A stretch of 64,000 bases of DNA. It comes from Deltaproteobacteria bacterium. GTDB taxonomy: Bacteria; Myxococcota; Kuafuiibacteriia; Kuafuiibacteriales; Kuafuiibacteriaceae. Positions within the stretch are counted from its first letter, which is position 1; every line of letters begins with the position of its first letter. The stretch spans positions 496,001 through 560,000 of the forward strand of contig JACKEN010000001.1 of assembly GCA_020632995.1 (NCBI GenBank), read 5' to 3'. This document shows positions 19,670 to 28,568 of the stretch, in pieces. The notes under the pieces are model-generated. The model saw nothing but the letters and a program-made list of their open reading frames with translations. It was not told the origin of the DNA and made no database searches. The translations under genes were made by a program, and so were the position numbers.

Positions 19670-19968
19670 GCGACAAGCAAGCCACCGAGGTGCGCCTGGA
19701 CCGGGACAACGGCCGGGTGCTGATCACCTGGGACGACGAGTCCCGCCTCCAGTACTACCTGGACGACCTGAGGAACCAGTGTCCCTGCGCCTCGTGCCAG
19801 GGCCACAGCCCGGGGGAGGTCGAGCCCCCCCAGGTGAAAGGCGTCCTGCTCATGAACATCGCCGAGGTGGGCAACTACGCCCTGAAGTTCACGTGGTCCG
19901 ACGGCCACGACACCGGCATCTACACCTGGTCGTACCTCGCTAAGATCGGCCAGCCCGTCATCGCCTGA
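19666..19968 (+). CDS. DUF971 (GBBH-like N-terminal) domain protein
   Basis: The 100-residue product is a stand-alone DUF971 domain: LITWDDESRLQYYLDDLRNQCPCASCQGH matches the family pattern in which W, D and the Cys pair are conserved, followed by the strand LLMNIAEVGNYALKFTWSDGHDTGIYTW. The fold is shared with the N-terminus of gamma-butyrobetaine hydroxylase, where it binds zinc. In bacteria it is frequent near FeS-assembly ATPase (Mrp/ApbC) genes, but none is adjacent here. Four-base overlap with the upstream gene. Confidence 0.85.
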   Translation: MSDKQATEVRLDRDNGRVLITWDDESRLQYYLDDLRNQCPCASCQGHSPGEVEPPQVKGVLLMNIAEVGNYALKFTWSDGHDTGIYTWSYLAKIGQPVIA

Positions 19969-19978
19969 GGTTCGAGCC

Positions 19979-21616
19979 ATGCAGCACGACGAGACCACCG
20001 TATCCCGGGTCGTCGCCCTCCTCGAGGACGAGGCCGCACACCGGCGGGCCGCCGCCGCGGTAGTGCTCACCGCCCTCGCCCCCGAGGACGAGGACACCCT
20101 CGAGGCCCTCCGCAAGGCGGTGCGGCGCGCCGACGATCCGGAGCTGAGACGCCGGGCGGCCGAGGCGATCGGCGCCATCGCGCCGAAGAGCATCGTGAAC
20201 GACCTCCGCCCGCTCCTGAAGGACGCGGTGATCGAGGTGCGGGAGGCGGCCAAGACGGTGCTCGCCTCCGGGCGCGGGGTCACCGCCGAGGACGTGGCCC
20301 GCATGCTCGAGGCCAAGGACGACCGCCAGCGGGTGTCCGCCATCGCGGTGCTCGGCGCCATGGGCAACCGGGAGGCGCGGCGCTCGATCCTGACCCAGCT
20401 CTCCGAGGGGAGCGCGCGGATCTACGAGGCGGTGAAGGACGCGCTCGAGCCGCTGTTGCCGAAGCTCGAGGGGGCCGAGGCCGAGGCCGCGGTCGAGGAG
20501 ATCGCGGCCCGCATCGACCGCGCGCGCATCGCCGAGGACGAGAAGCTCGGCCTGACGGTGGTGGCGCTCCTGTCCCTCGTGACCCACGAGGCGGCGGCGG
20601 GGCCGCTGTTGGACCTGTGTCGGGCCAACGCGCCGATCCCGGTGCGGGCGGCGGCGATGGCCGCGCTCCGCGGGGCGGTGCAGGGCCGAAAGCCGGGGCA
20701 GCGGGTGTTCAAGGAGCTGTTGGAGCTGGTGGAGGCGCCCGGCACCCCCAAGGCGCTGCTCGGTCCGGCCACCGACACCCTCGTGGTGCTCGACGTGCCC
20801 CTCGCCCTCGAGCCCCGGGTGCGCAAGCTCCTCGGCGCGGACGAGACGGTGGTGCGGCGCTGGGCCCTGAAGGGGCTCGGGCGGCTCGACAGCGCGCCGG
20901 CCGCCAAGGCGCTGGTCGAGGCGCTGGTCACCGGCGACGCCACCGATCGCGAGATCGCGCTCGACGCCGCGCTCAGCACCAACAGCGGGAAGAACGCCCT
21001 GGCCAAGGCGATGGGCAAGCTGACCGAGGCCGACAAGGCCACCTTCATCGCCCGCGGCCTGCGCCCGCACCTCGGGACCCTCTTGCAGGCCACCTTGCAC
21101 GCGCTGGAGGAGGCGGCCCTCGAGGCTACCCCCGAGGTGGCGGGGGTGATCATCGGCCTGTTGAAGGGGAGCGGGGGCGAGAACGCCGACCGGGCCCACG
21201 AGGGCCTCTTCGACAAGGCGATGAAGCTCAAGCGCGAGGGGCGCTACGGCGACGCGGCGGATCTGTTCAAGCGCATCGTCTCCGCTGGCGTCGACGCGGA
21301 GGCCCGCTATCAGTTGGGTGTGTGTGAGCTGATGCTCTCGAAGCGCAAGCTGGCCCGGGGCTCGAACCCCGATCCGTGCCTCAGCACCCTCGGCGGGCTC
21401 AGCCGGGCGCGGGACTTCTCGCTCCTCGATCGCCTCCGTGAGGAGCCGGGGGTCGACGAGGACGCCTTGTACTACCTGGGCTTCTCGCTCGCCGAGGGCA
21501 ACGAGGGCTCCCAGGGCCTGGGCGGAGACATCCTGATGGCGGTGGCGGAGTCCGAGAACGCGAAGCTCGCCCGGATGGCCCGGAACAAGCTCACCACCAT
21601 GGGCTGGATGGACTGA
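19979..21616 (+). CDS. HEAT-repeat protein
   Basis: The 545 residues form a long helical solenoid. HEAT-type units recur every 30-40 residues, for example RRAAAAVVLTALAPEDEDTLE, LRRRAAEAIGAIAPKSIV, RQRVSAIAVLGAMGNREARR and VRRWALKGLGRLDSAPAAKAL. The C-terminal hundred residues change to a TPR-like pair (MKLKREGRYGDAADLFKRIV, ARYQLGVCELMLSKRKL). No signal peptide or membrane segment, so a cytoplasmic scaffold is likely. It is the middle of a co-directional set whose neighbours are separated by 10 bp upstream and overlap by one base downstream (TGATG). Confidence 0.85.
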   Translation: MQHDETTVSRVVALLEDEAAHRRAAAAVVLTALAPEDEDTLEALRKAVRRADDPELRRRAAEAIGAIAPKSIVNDLRPLLKDAVIEVREAAKTVLASGRGVTAEDVARMLEAKDDRQRVSAIAVLGAMGNREARRSILTQLSEGSARIYEAVKDALEPLLPKLEGAEAEAAVEEIAARIDRARIAEDEKLGLTVVALLSLVTHEAAAGPLLDLCRANAPIPVRAAAMAALRGAVQGRKPGQRVFKELLELVEAPGTPKALLGPATDTLVVLDVPLALEPRVRKLLGADETVVRRWALKGLGRLDSAPAAKALVEALVTGDATDREIALDAALSTNSGKNALAKAMGKLTEADKATFIARGLRPHLGTLLQATLHALEEAALEATPEVAGVIIGLLKGSGGENADRAHEGLFDKAMKLKREGRYGDAADLFKRIVSAGVDAEARYQLGVCELMLSKRKLARGSNPDPCLSTLGGLSRARDFSLLDRLREEPGVDEDALYYLGFSLAEGNEGSQGLGGDILMAVAESENAKLARMARNKLTTMGWMD

Positions 21617-22248
21617 TGACGCGCCTCCCCGACACCAACATCCTGGACCTGCACCGGGCCGAGGCCGGGCCGATGGCGGTGGACGCCCTCGAGGGCCGGG
21701 CCTGGCTGGTGAAGGAGGGCGACAAGGAGGCGGTGCCGGTGAGCCCGGGCACCGAGGTGGCGGTGGGCGACGTGCTCGCCCTCGCCGCGGGGGCCCGGGT
21801 GCGGCTCGGGGGCCTGTTGCTCCAGGGCGGGAACCGGGGCCGGGCCCACGGCCTGGTGGGCCAGGACGCCTTCCGCACCGCCCCCAACCGGGCCGACGTG
21901 CCCCGGCTCCTGAACCAGCTGTTGCAGATCGAGCGGGAGATGGAGCCCCTGGGCGAGGACCCCCTCACCATGCAGCCCGGGCCGGTGACCCCGCACGAGC
22001 GCGCGGCGAGCGCGGAGTTCGCGCGCCAGAACCTCGACGAGGCGGCGGCGCGGAGGCTGTCGGAGGGCGAGGCCCGGGCCCACCGGGCGGTGGTGCTCTT
22101 CTACTCCGAGGACACCGCGTTCGTGGCCTTCGAGCGCCTCACCGTGCCCCGCCTGCGGGCGGTGATGGAGGCGCTGCACCGCCCGGTGAACCCGCACCTG
22201 GTGACGGCGGAGATGCTGGATGAGCTGTTGATGCGCGTCTACCGCTAG
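21616..22248 (+). CDS. Unknown protein with FecR-like N-terminal segment
   Basis: The 210-residue protein begins with DALEGRAWLVKEGDKEAVPVSPGTEVAVGDVLALAAGARV in strand-turn-strand order that resembles the small beta domain of FecR-like proteins (G-x-V...G-x-x-L...G-D). The remainder is helical, Arg/Glu-rich, with no membrane helix. No signal peptide, so it acts inside the cell. I cannot name a function. It starts within the stop of the HEAT gene and precedes the cyclic-nucleotide-binding gene by 28 bp. Confidence 0.55.
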   Translation: MTRLPDTNILDLHRAEAGPMAVDALEGRAWLVKEGDKEAVPVSPGTEVAVGDVLALAAGARVRLGGLLLQGGNRGRAHGLVGQDAFRTAPNRADVPRLLNQLLQIEREMEPLGEDPLTMQPGPVTPHERAASAEFARQNLDEAAARRLSEGEARAHRAVVLFYSEDTAFVAFERLTVPRLRAVMEALHRPVNPHLVTAEMLDELLMRVYR

Positions 22249-22276
22249 CGGCCCGAATCCCCTAGACTCCGCGCGC

Positions 22277-23578
22277 ATGGAGACCCTCTCCGATCTACAC
22301 GCCCGCTCCGAGGCGCTGTTCCAGTCCGGCCGCTACGAGGAGGCCCTCCGCGGCTACCTGGCCATCATCGACGCGGCCCCCCGCTTCACCCGGGCCCGGT
22401 ACCGGGTGGCGGACAGCCTCCTGAACCTCGGGGATCGGGAGCGCGCCAAGGAGGTCTACAAGGGCCTGGCCTGGCACTACATCAAGGCGGGGCACCCGCT
22501 CTTGGGCCTCGTGGTCTGCAAGATGGTCCTCGCGCTCGACCCGAGCTACGACGACCTGCTCTACATCCTGGCCGAGCTCTATTCCTCGGAGTCGGACCGG
22601 GTGGGCGACGTGGATCTGCCCGAGCCCCTGCCGCTCCCCGACGGCGCGCCTGCCCCCGGGCTGCCCTCGCTCGACGGGCCTACGCTGCTGGCCACCGCGG
22701 CCGAGAAGGCGGCCGACACCGACCCGATCACCACGGTGCCGGAGCGCTTCCCGCTCATCCCGCTGTTCTCGCACCTGTCGGAGGACGCCTTCATGAAGGT
22801 GCTGGGCAGCTTGCGCCTCCGCCGCTTCACCCACGGGCAGCAGATCGTGGCCGAGGGCGCGAGCGGGGACTCCTTCTTCATGCTCGCGGACGGGGTGGTG
22901 GTGGTGTCGAAGAGCCTCGAGGGCAAGGACACCGTGCTCGCGCACCTGCACCAGGGCGCGGTGTTCGGCGAGATGGCGCTCGTCTCGAACGCGCCGCGCG
23001 CCGCCACCGTGACCGCGATGGGCGACGTGGATCTGCTCGAGCTGTCGCGCGGCGATCTCGAGCAGCACGCGGGCGAGCTCGAGAGCGTGAAGCTCGCGCT
23101 CCGCAAGTTCACCCGCGGGCGCTTCCTCGCCAACCTGGCCGCGACCAGCCCGCTCTTCCGGGACCTCGGCAAGGCGGATCGGCGGGCCCTGATGTCGAAG
23201 TTCCGCCCCCGCAACGTGCACACCGGCGACATCCTCATCGAGGAGGGCGAGCCGGGGCGCGGGCTGTTCCTGGTGCTCCGAGGCGACTACTCGGTGAACA
23301 CCAAGAAGGACGGCAAGGACGTGGCGCTGGCCCGGCTCGGGGGCGGCGACGTGTTCGGCGAGATCTCGCTGTTGCGGGACGCCCCCACCAACGCCACCGT
23401 CACCGCGCAGAGCATCGGCGAGGTGCTCTTCCTTCCGAAGGAGGACTTCGTCGAGATCCTCGGCGCGCACCCCGAGATCCGCGCGGTGCTGTCGTCGATG
23501 AGCGACGCCCGCATCAAGGAGCGGGCGATCGTGGTCGGCGATCGGCTGATCACCGACGACGCACAGATCATGGTGTGA
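22277..23578 (+). CDS. TPR protein with two cyclic-nucleotide-binding domains
   Basis: Residues about 1-110 hold TPR-like helices (LFQSGRYEEALRGYLAIIDAAP, DRERAKEVYKGLAWHY). Two CAP-type nucleotide-binding barrels follow, at about 165-280 and 290-410. The first has the full phosphate cassette pattern FGEMALVSNAPRAATVTA with the Arg that usually contacts the cyclic phosphate; the second has FGEISLLRDAPTNATVTA, where that Arg is replaced. No DNA-binding helix-turn-helix is present, so it is a cytoplasmic sensor or scaffold rather than a CRP regulator. Its 3' end overlaps the convergent hotdog gene by 11 bp. Confidence 0.88.
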   Translation: METLSDLHARSEALFQSGRYEEALRGYLAIIDAAPRFTRARYRVADSLLNLGDRERAKEVYKGLAWHYIKAGHPLLGLVVCKMVLALDPSYDDLLYILAELYSSESDRVGDVDLPEPLPLPDGAPAPGLPSLDGPTLLATAAEKAADTDPITTVPERFPLIPLFSHLSEDAFMKVLGSLRLRRFTHGQQIVAEGASGDSFFMLADGVVVVSKSLEGKDTVLAHLHQGAVFGEMALVSNAPRAATVTAMGDVDLLELSRGDLEQHAGELESVKLALRKFTRGRFLANLAATSPLFRDLGKADRRALMSKFRPRNVHTGDILIEEGEPGRGLFLVLRGDYSVNTKKDGKDVALARLGGGDVFGEISLLRDAPTNATVTAQSIGEVLFLPKEDFVEILGAHPEIRAVLSSMSDARIKERAIVVGDRLITDDAQIMV

Positions 23579-24050
23579 CGGGCGGGGCGACCTGCTCCCA
23601 GATCGCGGTCTGGTCCCCCTCGTAGACGACCGTCTCACCCTGGGTGAAGAGGAACCGATAGCGGGCGAAGATCTGGTTCCGGATCTTCCGGATGCGGGTC
23701 GCGGTGCCCTCCAGCACCAGGGGCTCGCCCGGGCGCGCGAGGGCGCTGAAGCGGGCGTCGTGGATCCGCACCCCGTAGCCGATCCAGCCGTCCGCGTGGC
23801 GCAGGTCCATGACGTAGTAGGCGTGGACGAACCCCACCATCCCGGTCATGTGCACCATCAGGCCGCCGCTCACGTGCTCGGGGTGGCGGAGGGGATCGGT
23901 GCGCTGCTCCTCGGTCAGGGGCAGCCGGCGGTCGGTGGGCATGCGCACCCGCACCAGGCTGGCCTCCCGATCCACGTGCAGGACGTCGTCGATGAGGAGG
24001 CCGCCCGGCCCGTAGGGGCAATCGGCGACGAAGACAGGGTCCAGGGCCAT
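23568..24050 (-). CDS. Hotdog-fold protein, FabZ/thioesterase-like
   Basis: The 160-residue protein starts at ATG 24050 and shows a hotdog-fold pattern: GLLIDDVLHVDREASLVRVRM, then RHPEHVSGGLMVHMTGMVGFVHAYY, which resembles the His-Phe-Pro...central helix of FabZ/FabA-type dehydratases, and the closing strands GEPLVLEGTATRIRKIRNQIFARYRF. The catalytic His would be that of RHPEHVSGG, without the Glu normally found on the partner helix. It may act on acyl-CoA or acyl-ACP. The gene is single, between the nucleotide-binding gene and the ArsA-type pair. Confidence 0.65.
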   Translation of the reverse strand: MALDPVFVADCPYGPGGLLIDDVLHVDREASLVRVRMPTDRRLPLTEEQRTDPLRHPEHVSGGLMVHMTGMVGFVHAYYVMDLRHADGWIGYGVRIHDARFSALARPGEPLVLEGTATRIRKIRNQIFARYRFLFTQGETVVYEGDQTAIWEQVAPPVTP

Positions 24051-24136
24051 GGCGCGGGAGCATTGCCGAAGGGCCCCCCGCCCGGCAACGCCGTCGTCGA
24101 CCCCGGCCATGAAACGTGCCATGACTTCCGGCGGCC

Positions 24137-25159
24137 ATGGAGGCCAGCCAGACCAAGCCCACGGCCCGGGCGGTGTCCCTCTGCCCGTCCGGCTGCGCGT
24201 TGGACTCCGGCCTGGTGCGGGAGCGCCTGAACCGTCGCGTGCAGGTGGTGGCGGGCAAGGGCGGGGTGGGCCGCACCGCGCTCTCTGCCGCGCTCGCGGT
24301 GCGGGCGGCGCGGGCCGGGCACCGGACGTTGTTGCTCGAGGTCGACGCCCCGGACTCCGCCGCGGCCCAGCTCCACGTGGCGCCGGCGGTGGACGAGCCC
24401 CGCGAGGTGATGAACAACCTCTGGCTCTGCCGGATGTCTCCGCCCGGCGCGATGCGCGAGTACGCGCTGATGGTGCTGCGCTTCAAGCCCCTCTACAACC
24501 TGGTGTTCGAGAACCGGCTGGTGAAGTACCTGCTGCGCTCGATCCCCTCGCTCGGCGAGTTCACCATGCTCGGCAAGGCGTGGTTCCACACCACCGAGAA
24601 CCGGGTGGACGGCGGCCCCAAGTACGAGCGGGTGATCATCGACGCCCCCGCTACCGGGCACTCCGTGACCTTCTTGTCCCTCGCTCGGCTGGTGGCCAAC
24701 GTCTCGCCTCCCGGCATCATGAAGCAGGCGGCGGAGCGGATGGCGGCCATGGTGGAGTCCGACCGGGACGCCTGCCTGCACGTGGTGACCCTGCCGGAGG
24801 AGATGCCGGTGAACGAGGGGCTCGAGCTCGTCGCCGCGGCGCAGGACCGCCTGCGCATGGCCCGCGGGCTCGGGGTGGTCAACCGGGTGCTGCCGCCCCT
24901 CCTCGAGCCCGAGGAGCGCGCCCTCGTAGATGGCCTCGAGGGGGGCGGGCCCGAGCTGCAACCCTACCTGCGGGCGGCGCGGGCCCGCGCGGATCGCGAG
25001 GCCTGGCAGGCCGAGCACGCTGAGCGCTTCGTCGAGCAGAGCGGCCTCATGACCCTGCAGCTCCCGGATCTGGGCGCGGCGGGGGTGCGCCTGGCGGATC
25101 TCGACGTGTTCATCGAGATCCTGGACCGCGCGGCGGGGGAGGGCGGGGCGGGTGGCTGA
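24137..25159 (+). CDS. ArsA/GET3-type ATPase (first of two)
   Basis: The 340 residues contain the deviant Walker A of the ArsA/Get3 class, VVAGKGGVGRTALSAALAVRAA with signature Lys at about 40, and a switch region VIIDAPATGHSVTFLSLARL (the DTPPTGHT motif of the family with Ala for Thr). A further mark is the LLLEVDAPDSAAAQL strand. The family binds or moves a metalloid or targets membrane proteins; here no arsenite pump (ArsB) is adjacent, so the role is probably not arsenic export. The start at 24137 is the longest; GTG before RERLNRRVQVV would be an alternative. Overlaps the next ATPase gene by eight bases. Confidence 0.85.
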   Translation: MEASQTKPTARAVSLCPSGCALDSGLVRERLNRRVQVVAGKGGVGRTALSAALAVRAARAGHRTLLLEVDAPDSAAAQLHVAPAVDEPREVMNNLWLCRMSPPGAMREYALMVLRFKPLYNLVFENRLVKYLLRSIPSLGEFTMLGKAWFHTTENRVDGGPKYERVIIDAPATGHSVTFLSLARLVANVSPPGIMKQAAERMAAMVESDRDACLHVVTLPEEMPVNEGLELVAAAQDRLRMARGLGVVNRVLPPLLEPEERALVDGLEGGGPELQPYLRAARARADREAWQAEHAERFVEQSGLMTLQLPDLGAAGVRLADLDVFIEILDRAAGEGGAGG

Positions 25160-26303
25160 TCCGACCCTCTCCGAGGTGCTGGCCCAGGCCCGCTGCGTGG
25201 TGTGCGTGGGTCAGGGCGGGGTGGGGAAGACCTCCACTTCCGCCGCGCTCGCGATCGAGGCGGCCCGGCAGGGGCGCCGCACCGCGGTGCTGACCATCGA
25301 CCCCGCAAGACGGCTTGCGAACGCCCTCGGCCTGCCCGAGATCGGCAACATCGAGCGCGAGGTCCCGAAGGCCGCGTTCGAGGCGGCGGGGCTCGAGGCG
25401 CCGGAGGGCAAGCTCACCGCGCTGATGCTCGACATCAAGCAGGCGTGGGACGAGGTGGTGGACAGCTACCACCCCGACCCGGAGCGAAAGCAACGCCTCT
25501 TGCAGAACCGCCTCTACGAGGCGATGTCCTCGGCCCTCGCCGGCTCCCAGGAGTACATGGCGATGGAGAAGCTCTACCAGCTCTCCACCCGGACCGAGGA
25601 CCGCCTCGACGTCATCATCCTCGACACCCCGCCCGCCAACCACGCGGTGGACTTCCTCGAGGCGCCGTCGCGGATGCTCGACGCGCTCGACAACGACGCG
25701 ACCCGCTGGCTGCTCGAGCCCTACGAGCGCCGCCGCGGCATCGCGTCGCGGATCTTCGACGCCGGCTCGGGGCTCTTCATCCGCACCATCTCGCGCTTCA
25801 CCGGCACCGAGCTCCTCGAGGACCTGGCCGAGCTCTTGAGCGGGTTTCAGGGCATGTTCCAGGGCTTTCGGGATCGGGCGGCGGCGGTGCGCACGATCCT
25901 GGCCGCGGCCGACACCTCGTTCGTGGTGGTGAGCACGCCGTCCGAGTCCGGGCTCGTGGACGCCCGGGCGTTCCGGGATCGCCTCAGGGAGCGCCAGCTG
26001 AGGGTGGGGAGCGTGGTGCTGAACCGCGCCACCCCTGCGCCGTTCCTGGCCGGCGAGGCGCCGGCCCCCGAGGCCCTCGCCCGCGCCCTGGCCTCGACCC
26101 CCGAGCTGGCCGCGCGCCTCGAGGCCCTGGCGATGGAGCGGGCCGAGGAGGCCCTGGCCCACCGCGAGGCGGCGGAGGAGCTGGCCCTCGAGACCGAGGG
26201 GTGTGCGGTGGTCGCGGTGCCCCAGCTGCCCCGGGACGTGCACGACCTCGAGGGGCTGGAGCGCCTCCGCCAGGGGCTCTTCGCCCCGCCTCCTCAGCGG
26301 TAA
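25152..26303 (+). CDS. ArsA/GET3-type ATPase (second of two)
   Basis: The 383-residue product opens with CVVCVGQGGVGKTSTSAALAI; the first Lys of the deviant Walker A is Gln here (GQGGVGKT), while the catalytic P-loop Lys is kept. The LTIDPARRLANALGL and ILDTPPANHAVDFLEAPSRML segments are the switch motifs of the ArsA family (DPAxxL and DTPPxxH). The protein is larger than its partner. A tandem pair, coupled by overlap, suggests that the two form a heterodimer, as the two halves of ArsA do. GTG start at 25152. Downstream lies a TPR lipoprotein gene after 96 bp. Confidence 0.85.
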   Translation: MADPTLSEVLAQARCVVCVGQGGVGKTSTSAALAIEAARQGRRTAVLTIDPARRLANALGLPEIGNIEREVPKAAFEAAGLEAPEGKLTALMLDIKQAWDEVVDSYHPDPERKQRLLQNRLYEAMSSALAGSQEYMAMEKLYQLSTRTEDRLDVIILDTPPANHAVDFLEAPSRMLDALDNDATRWLLEPYERRRGIASRIFDAGSGLFIRTISRFTGTELLEDLAELLSGFQGMFQGFRDRAAAVRTILAAADTSFVVVSTPSESGLVDARAFRDRLRERQLRVGSVVLNRATPAPFLAGEAPAPEALARALASTPELAARLEALAMERAEEALAHREAAEELALETEGCAVVAVPQLPRDVHDLEGLERLRQGLFAPPPQR

Positions 26304-26399
26304 CCCTGCGTGTCGGTCCGGGGCACCTGGGACGTCGGGACGATTTTTCCTGGGGGAGGCTGGAAACACGGGCGCCGCTTCGGTTGTCCTAGGAGCCAG

Positions 26400-27506
26400 A
26401 TGCAGCGTGCAGTCTCGTTCGTCTCGGTGTTGGCGGTGTTCGGGGGGCTGGTGGGGTGCGCCACCACCCAGGCGACCCAGGGGGACCAGGGCCCCGAGCG
26501 GGTGCAGATGGACCCGATCGTGGTCCACACCGAGAAGGACCCCCTCACCGGGCTCGAGGGCTACGACGCCGAGCAGCTGATGGAGCTCGGGCGGCAGCAG
26601 ATGGCGGCCGAGGCCTGGGATCGCGCGATCTCGGTGTTCGACAAGCTGATCGCGGAGTTCCCGGACAGCGGCTACGTGGTGCCCGCGCTCTACAACACCG
26701 GGCTCTGCTACGAGCACCTGGCGGAGTGGGCCCAGGCGACCGACCGCTACCAGCGCATCATCGATGGCTACCCGGGCACCGAGAGCTTCCGCGACGCGCA
26801 CTTCAGGAAGGCGCTGATGCTGGGGAAGCAGGAGCGCTGGGAGGACGTCGCGAACACGTTCTGGGCCATCCGGCAGCTCGAGGGGCTCACCACCATGGAC
26901 GAGCTGGAGGCGCGGGTGGGGCAGGGCGTCGGCATGTTCATGCAGGGCGACTTCGCCACCGCGGAGGCCGAGTTCCGAGGGGCGCTGACGTTCTACGAGG
27001 ACAAGAAGAAGACCGAGTTCCTCCCCGCCGAGTACTGGGTGGGCCAGTCCCGCTTCTACCTGGGCGAGATCTACGCGCGGGAGATGGAGGCCATCAAGCT
27101 GTCGGCACCGTCGGGGCCCGAGGCGGACTGGGTCGAGATGATGGGCAAGGACCTCGAGAAGAAGTGCGATCTGCTCCTGCGGGCGCAGAACAACTTCATC
27201 CGCACGATCCGGGTGGGGCACCACGGCTGGGCCACCGCGGCCGGGTTCCGCATCGGCTCGCTCTACGAGCGCCTGTACGACGACCTGATCAAGGTGCCGG
27301 TGCCCCCCGAGCTGAGCGAGGAGCAGCAGGGCGTCTACCGCGAGGAGCTGAAGAAGCGGGTCGAGGTCCTGGTGACCAAGGCGATCAAGGTCTACGAGAT
27401 GTCGCTCGAGATGGCCGAGCGCATCGGCCAGAAGAACGAGTGGGTCGACAAGACGTCGAAGTCGCTCGAGCGGATGAAGCAGCTGTACCTCGCGCGCCTC
27501 GACTGA
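26400..27506 (+). CDS. TPR lipoprotein (GltE/AglT-like)
   Basis: ATG 26400 has AGGAG five bases upstream. The signal peptide MQRAVSFVSVLAVFGGLVGC ends in lipobox LVGC, so the protein is anchored to a membrane, probably the outer one. The mature 350 residues are TPR-like helices: AEAWDRAISVFDKLIAEFPD, EWAQATDRYQRIIDGYP, GDFATAEAEFRGALTFYED. The C-terminal half has long charged helices. Architecture and size resemble tetratricopeptide lipoproteins of the gliding-motility and secretion systems of Myxococcota (GltE/AglT type), but this is a family-level inference. A separate operon may begin in the 96-base gap upstream. Confidence 0.75.
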   Translation: MQRAVSFVSVLAVFGGLVGCATTQATQGDQGPERVQMDPIVVHTEKDPLTGLEGYDAEQLMELGRQQMAAEAWDRAISVFDKLIAEFPDSGYVVPALYNTGLCYEHLAEWAQATDRYQRIIDGYPGTESFRDAHFRKALMLGKQERWEDVANTFWAIRQLEGLTTMDELEARVGQGVGMFMQGDFATAEAEFRGALTFYEDKKKTEFLPAEYWVGQSRFYLGEIYAREMEAIKLSAPSGPEADWVEMMGKDLEKKCDLLLRAQNNFIRTIRVGHHGWATAAGFRIGSLYERLYDDLIKVPVPPELSEEQQGVYREELKKRVEVLVTKAIKVYEMSLEMAERIGQKNEWVDKTSKSLERMKQLYLARLD

Positions 27507-27513
27507 GACGGGC

Positions 27514-27966
27514 TCAAGGTTCGCAGTAGGCGTCCAGCGCGTCCGCGGCCGCGTCGACCTGCGCCTGGAAGCGCTCGATCTCCTCGACCTGCGCCAACAC
27601 CGAGTCGATGTGGCCCGCGCTGACGTTCGTCAGGACGGATTGCCCCATCGACCGGAGGATGAAGAAGGTGTCCTTGAAGGACTTGAGGCGGCTCGTGAGC
27701 ACCGGGTCCGAGACCTCGATCTTGTCCAGCTGTGCCAGCGCGTCATCCACCAGAGCGACGACCTGCTTCATCAGCGCGAGGGCCTCGGGCACGGTGTTCG
27801 GCTGGGCCTTCTGCAGGCCCTCCAGCTTCTGCACGTGGGGCCTCAAGGCGTCATTGATGGCCACGCACTCGGGGCTCATGGCGGTGGCGGTGTCGGACTC
27901 TGCGCGCCTGCAGGCGCTCGCCAGGACGAGGAGGGAGAGGGCGACGGCGGGGGCCAGACGAAGCAT
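27514..27966 (-). CDS. Small helical lipoprotein
   Basis: The 150-residue product has a signal peptide MLRLAPAVALSLLVLASAC with lipobox LASAC. The mature part is fully helical: CVAINDALRPHVQKLEGLQKA, ALMKQVVALVDDALAQLDKI, VEEIERFQAQVDAAADALDAYC, with a Cys near each end that could form a disulfide. No enzyme motif is visible. It is convergent with the TPR lipoprotein gene; the stops are eight bases apart. Probably periplasmic face of a membrane. Confidence 0.65.
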   Translation of the reverse strand: MLRLAPAVALSLLVLASACRRAESDTATAMSPECVAINDALRPHVQKLEGLQKAQPNTVPEALALMKQVVALVDDALAQLDKIEVSDPVLTSRLKSFKDTFFILRSMGQSVLTNVSAGHIDSVLAQVEEIERFQAQVDAAADALDAYCEP

Positions 27967-28014
27967 CAGCCCCCCTAGCACGCGCCTGGGACGGCGAGAA
28001 TCACCCGTTTGGGG

Positions 28015-28395
28015 CTACTTCTTCTCGAGCATGTCGACGCCGGCCCAGACCTTGGAGTTGTCCTTGGCCGCCTCGAGCTTGAGCGCCTTCAACAGCTCCT
28101 TGAGCGCGGCGTCGCGCTTGGCGGCGTCCTTCTCGCCCAACGTGGTCTTGAAGAACTCGCGGCCGGCGAGCTTGGCCTTGATCTCGTCCGAGTCGAACTT
28201 CCCCTTCACGTGACAGGCGTTGCACTTCACGCCGAGGCCCTTGGTGAACTCCTTCATGCCCTTCTGGAGCTTCTTGCCGGTGTCCTGGAGGACCTTCAGG
28301 TTCTTGGCCTTCTCGTCCTCGGCGTGGGCCTTGGGGACGGCCAGGCCGATGCCGGCGAGGAGGGCGAGGGAGAACAGAGCAGCGCGGAACTTCAT
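28015..28395 (-). CDS. Monohaem c-type cytochrome
   Basis: A signal peptide (MKFRAALFSLALLAGIGLAVPKAHA) is followed by a short helical protein with a single haem-binding motif CNACH at about residue 58 in FTKGLGVKCNACHVKGKF. Size and pattern resemble the small c-type cytochromes of the photosynthetic-reaction-centre cytochrome subunit type (KTTL...ELLK), found widely in deltaproteobacteria. It would be a soluble periplasmic electron carrier. The gene lies 48 bp after the lipoprotein gene in the same direction. A Met or His axial ligand is not certain from sequence. Confidence 0.8.
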   Translation of the reverse strand: MKFRAALFSLALLAGIGLAVPKAHAEDEKAKNLKVLQDTGKKLQKGMKEFTKGLGVKCNACHVKGKFDSDEIKAKLAGREFFKTTLGEKDAAKRDAALKELLKALKLEAAKDNSKVWAGVDMLEKK

Positions 28396-28568
28396 GGTGA
28401 CTCCTTGAGTGCGGTCTAATGCGGCGCGAGCACGCCACAGGCCCGGACCGACGTCAACTCGCGGCCCGACCCCACCGATACGCGGGGATGAACGGCCGAA
28501 GTCGGCCCTTTATTCACGCCGCCGTCGCGGTCATTGCCCTCGGCCCTGGGGTTGGGGAGGATGCGCCC

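Noticed and set aside
24049..25023. 324-codon frame over the ArsA-like gene
   Set aside because: Shadow of the neighbouring frame with ATPase motifs; composition is non-protein-like.
24137..26303. Arsenite pump ATPase ArsA with ArsB
   Set aside because: No membrane partner and no other arsenic gene; the two proteins are called only as family members.
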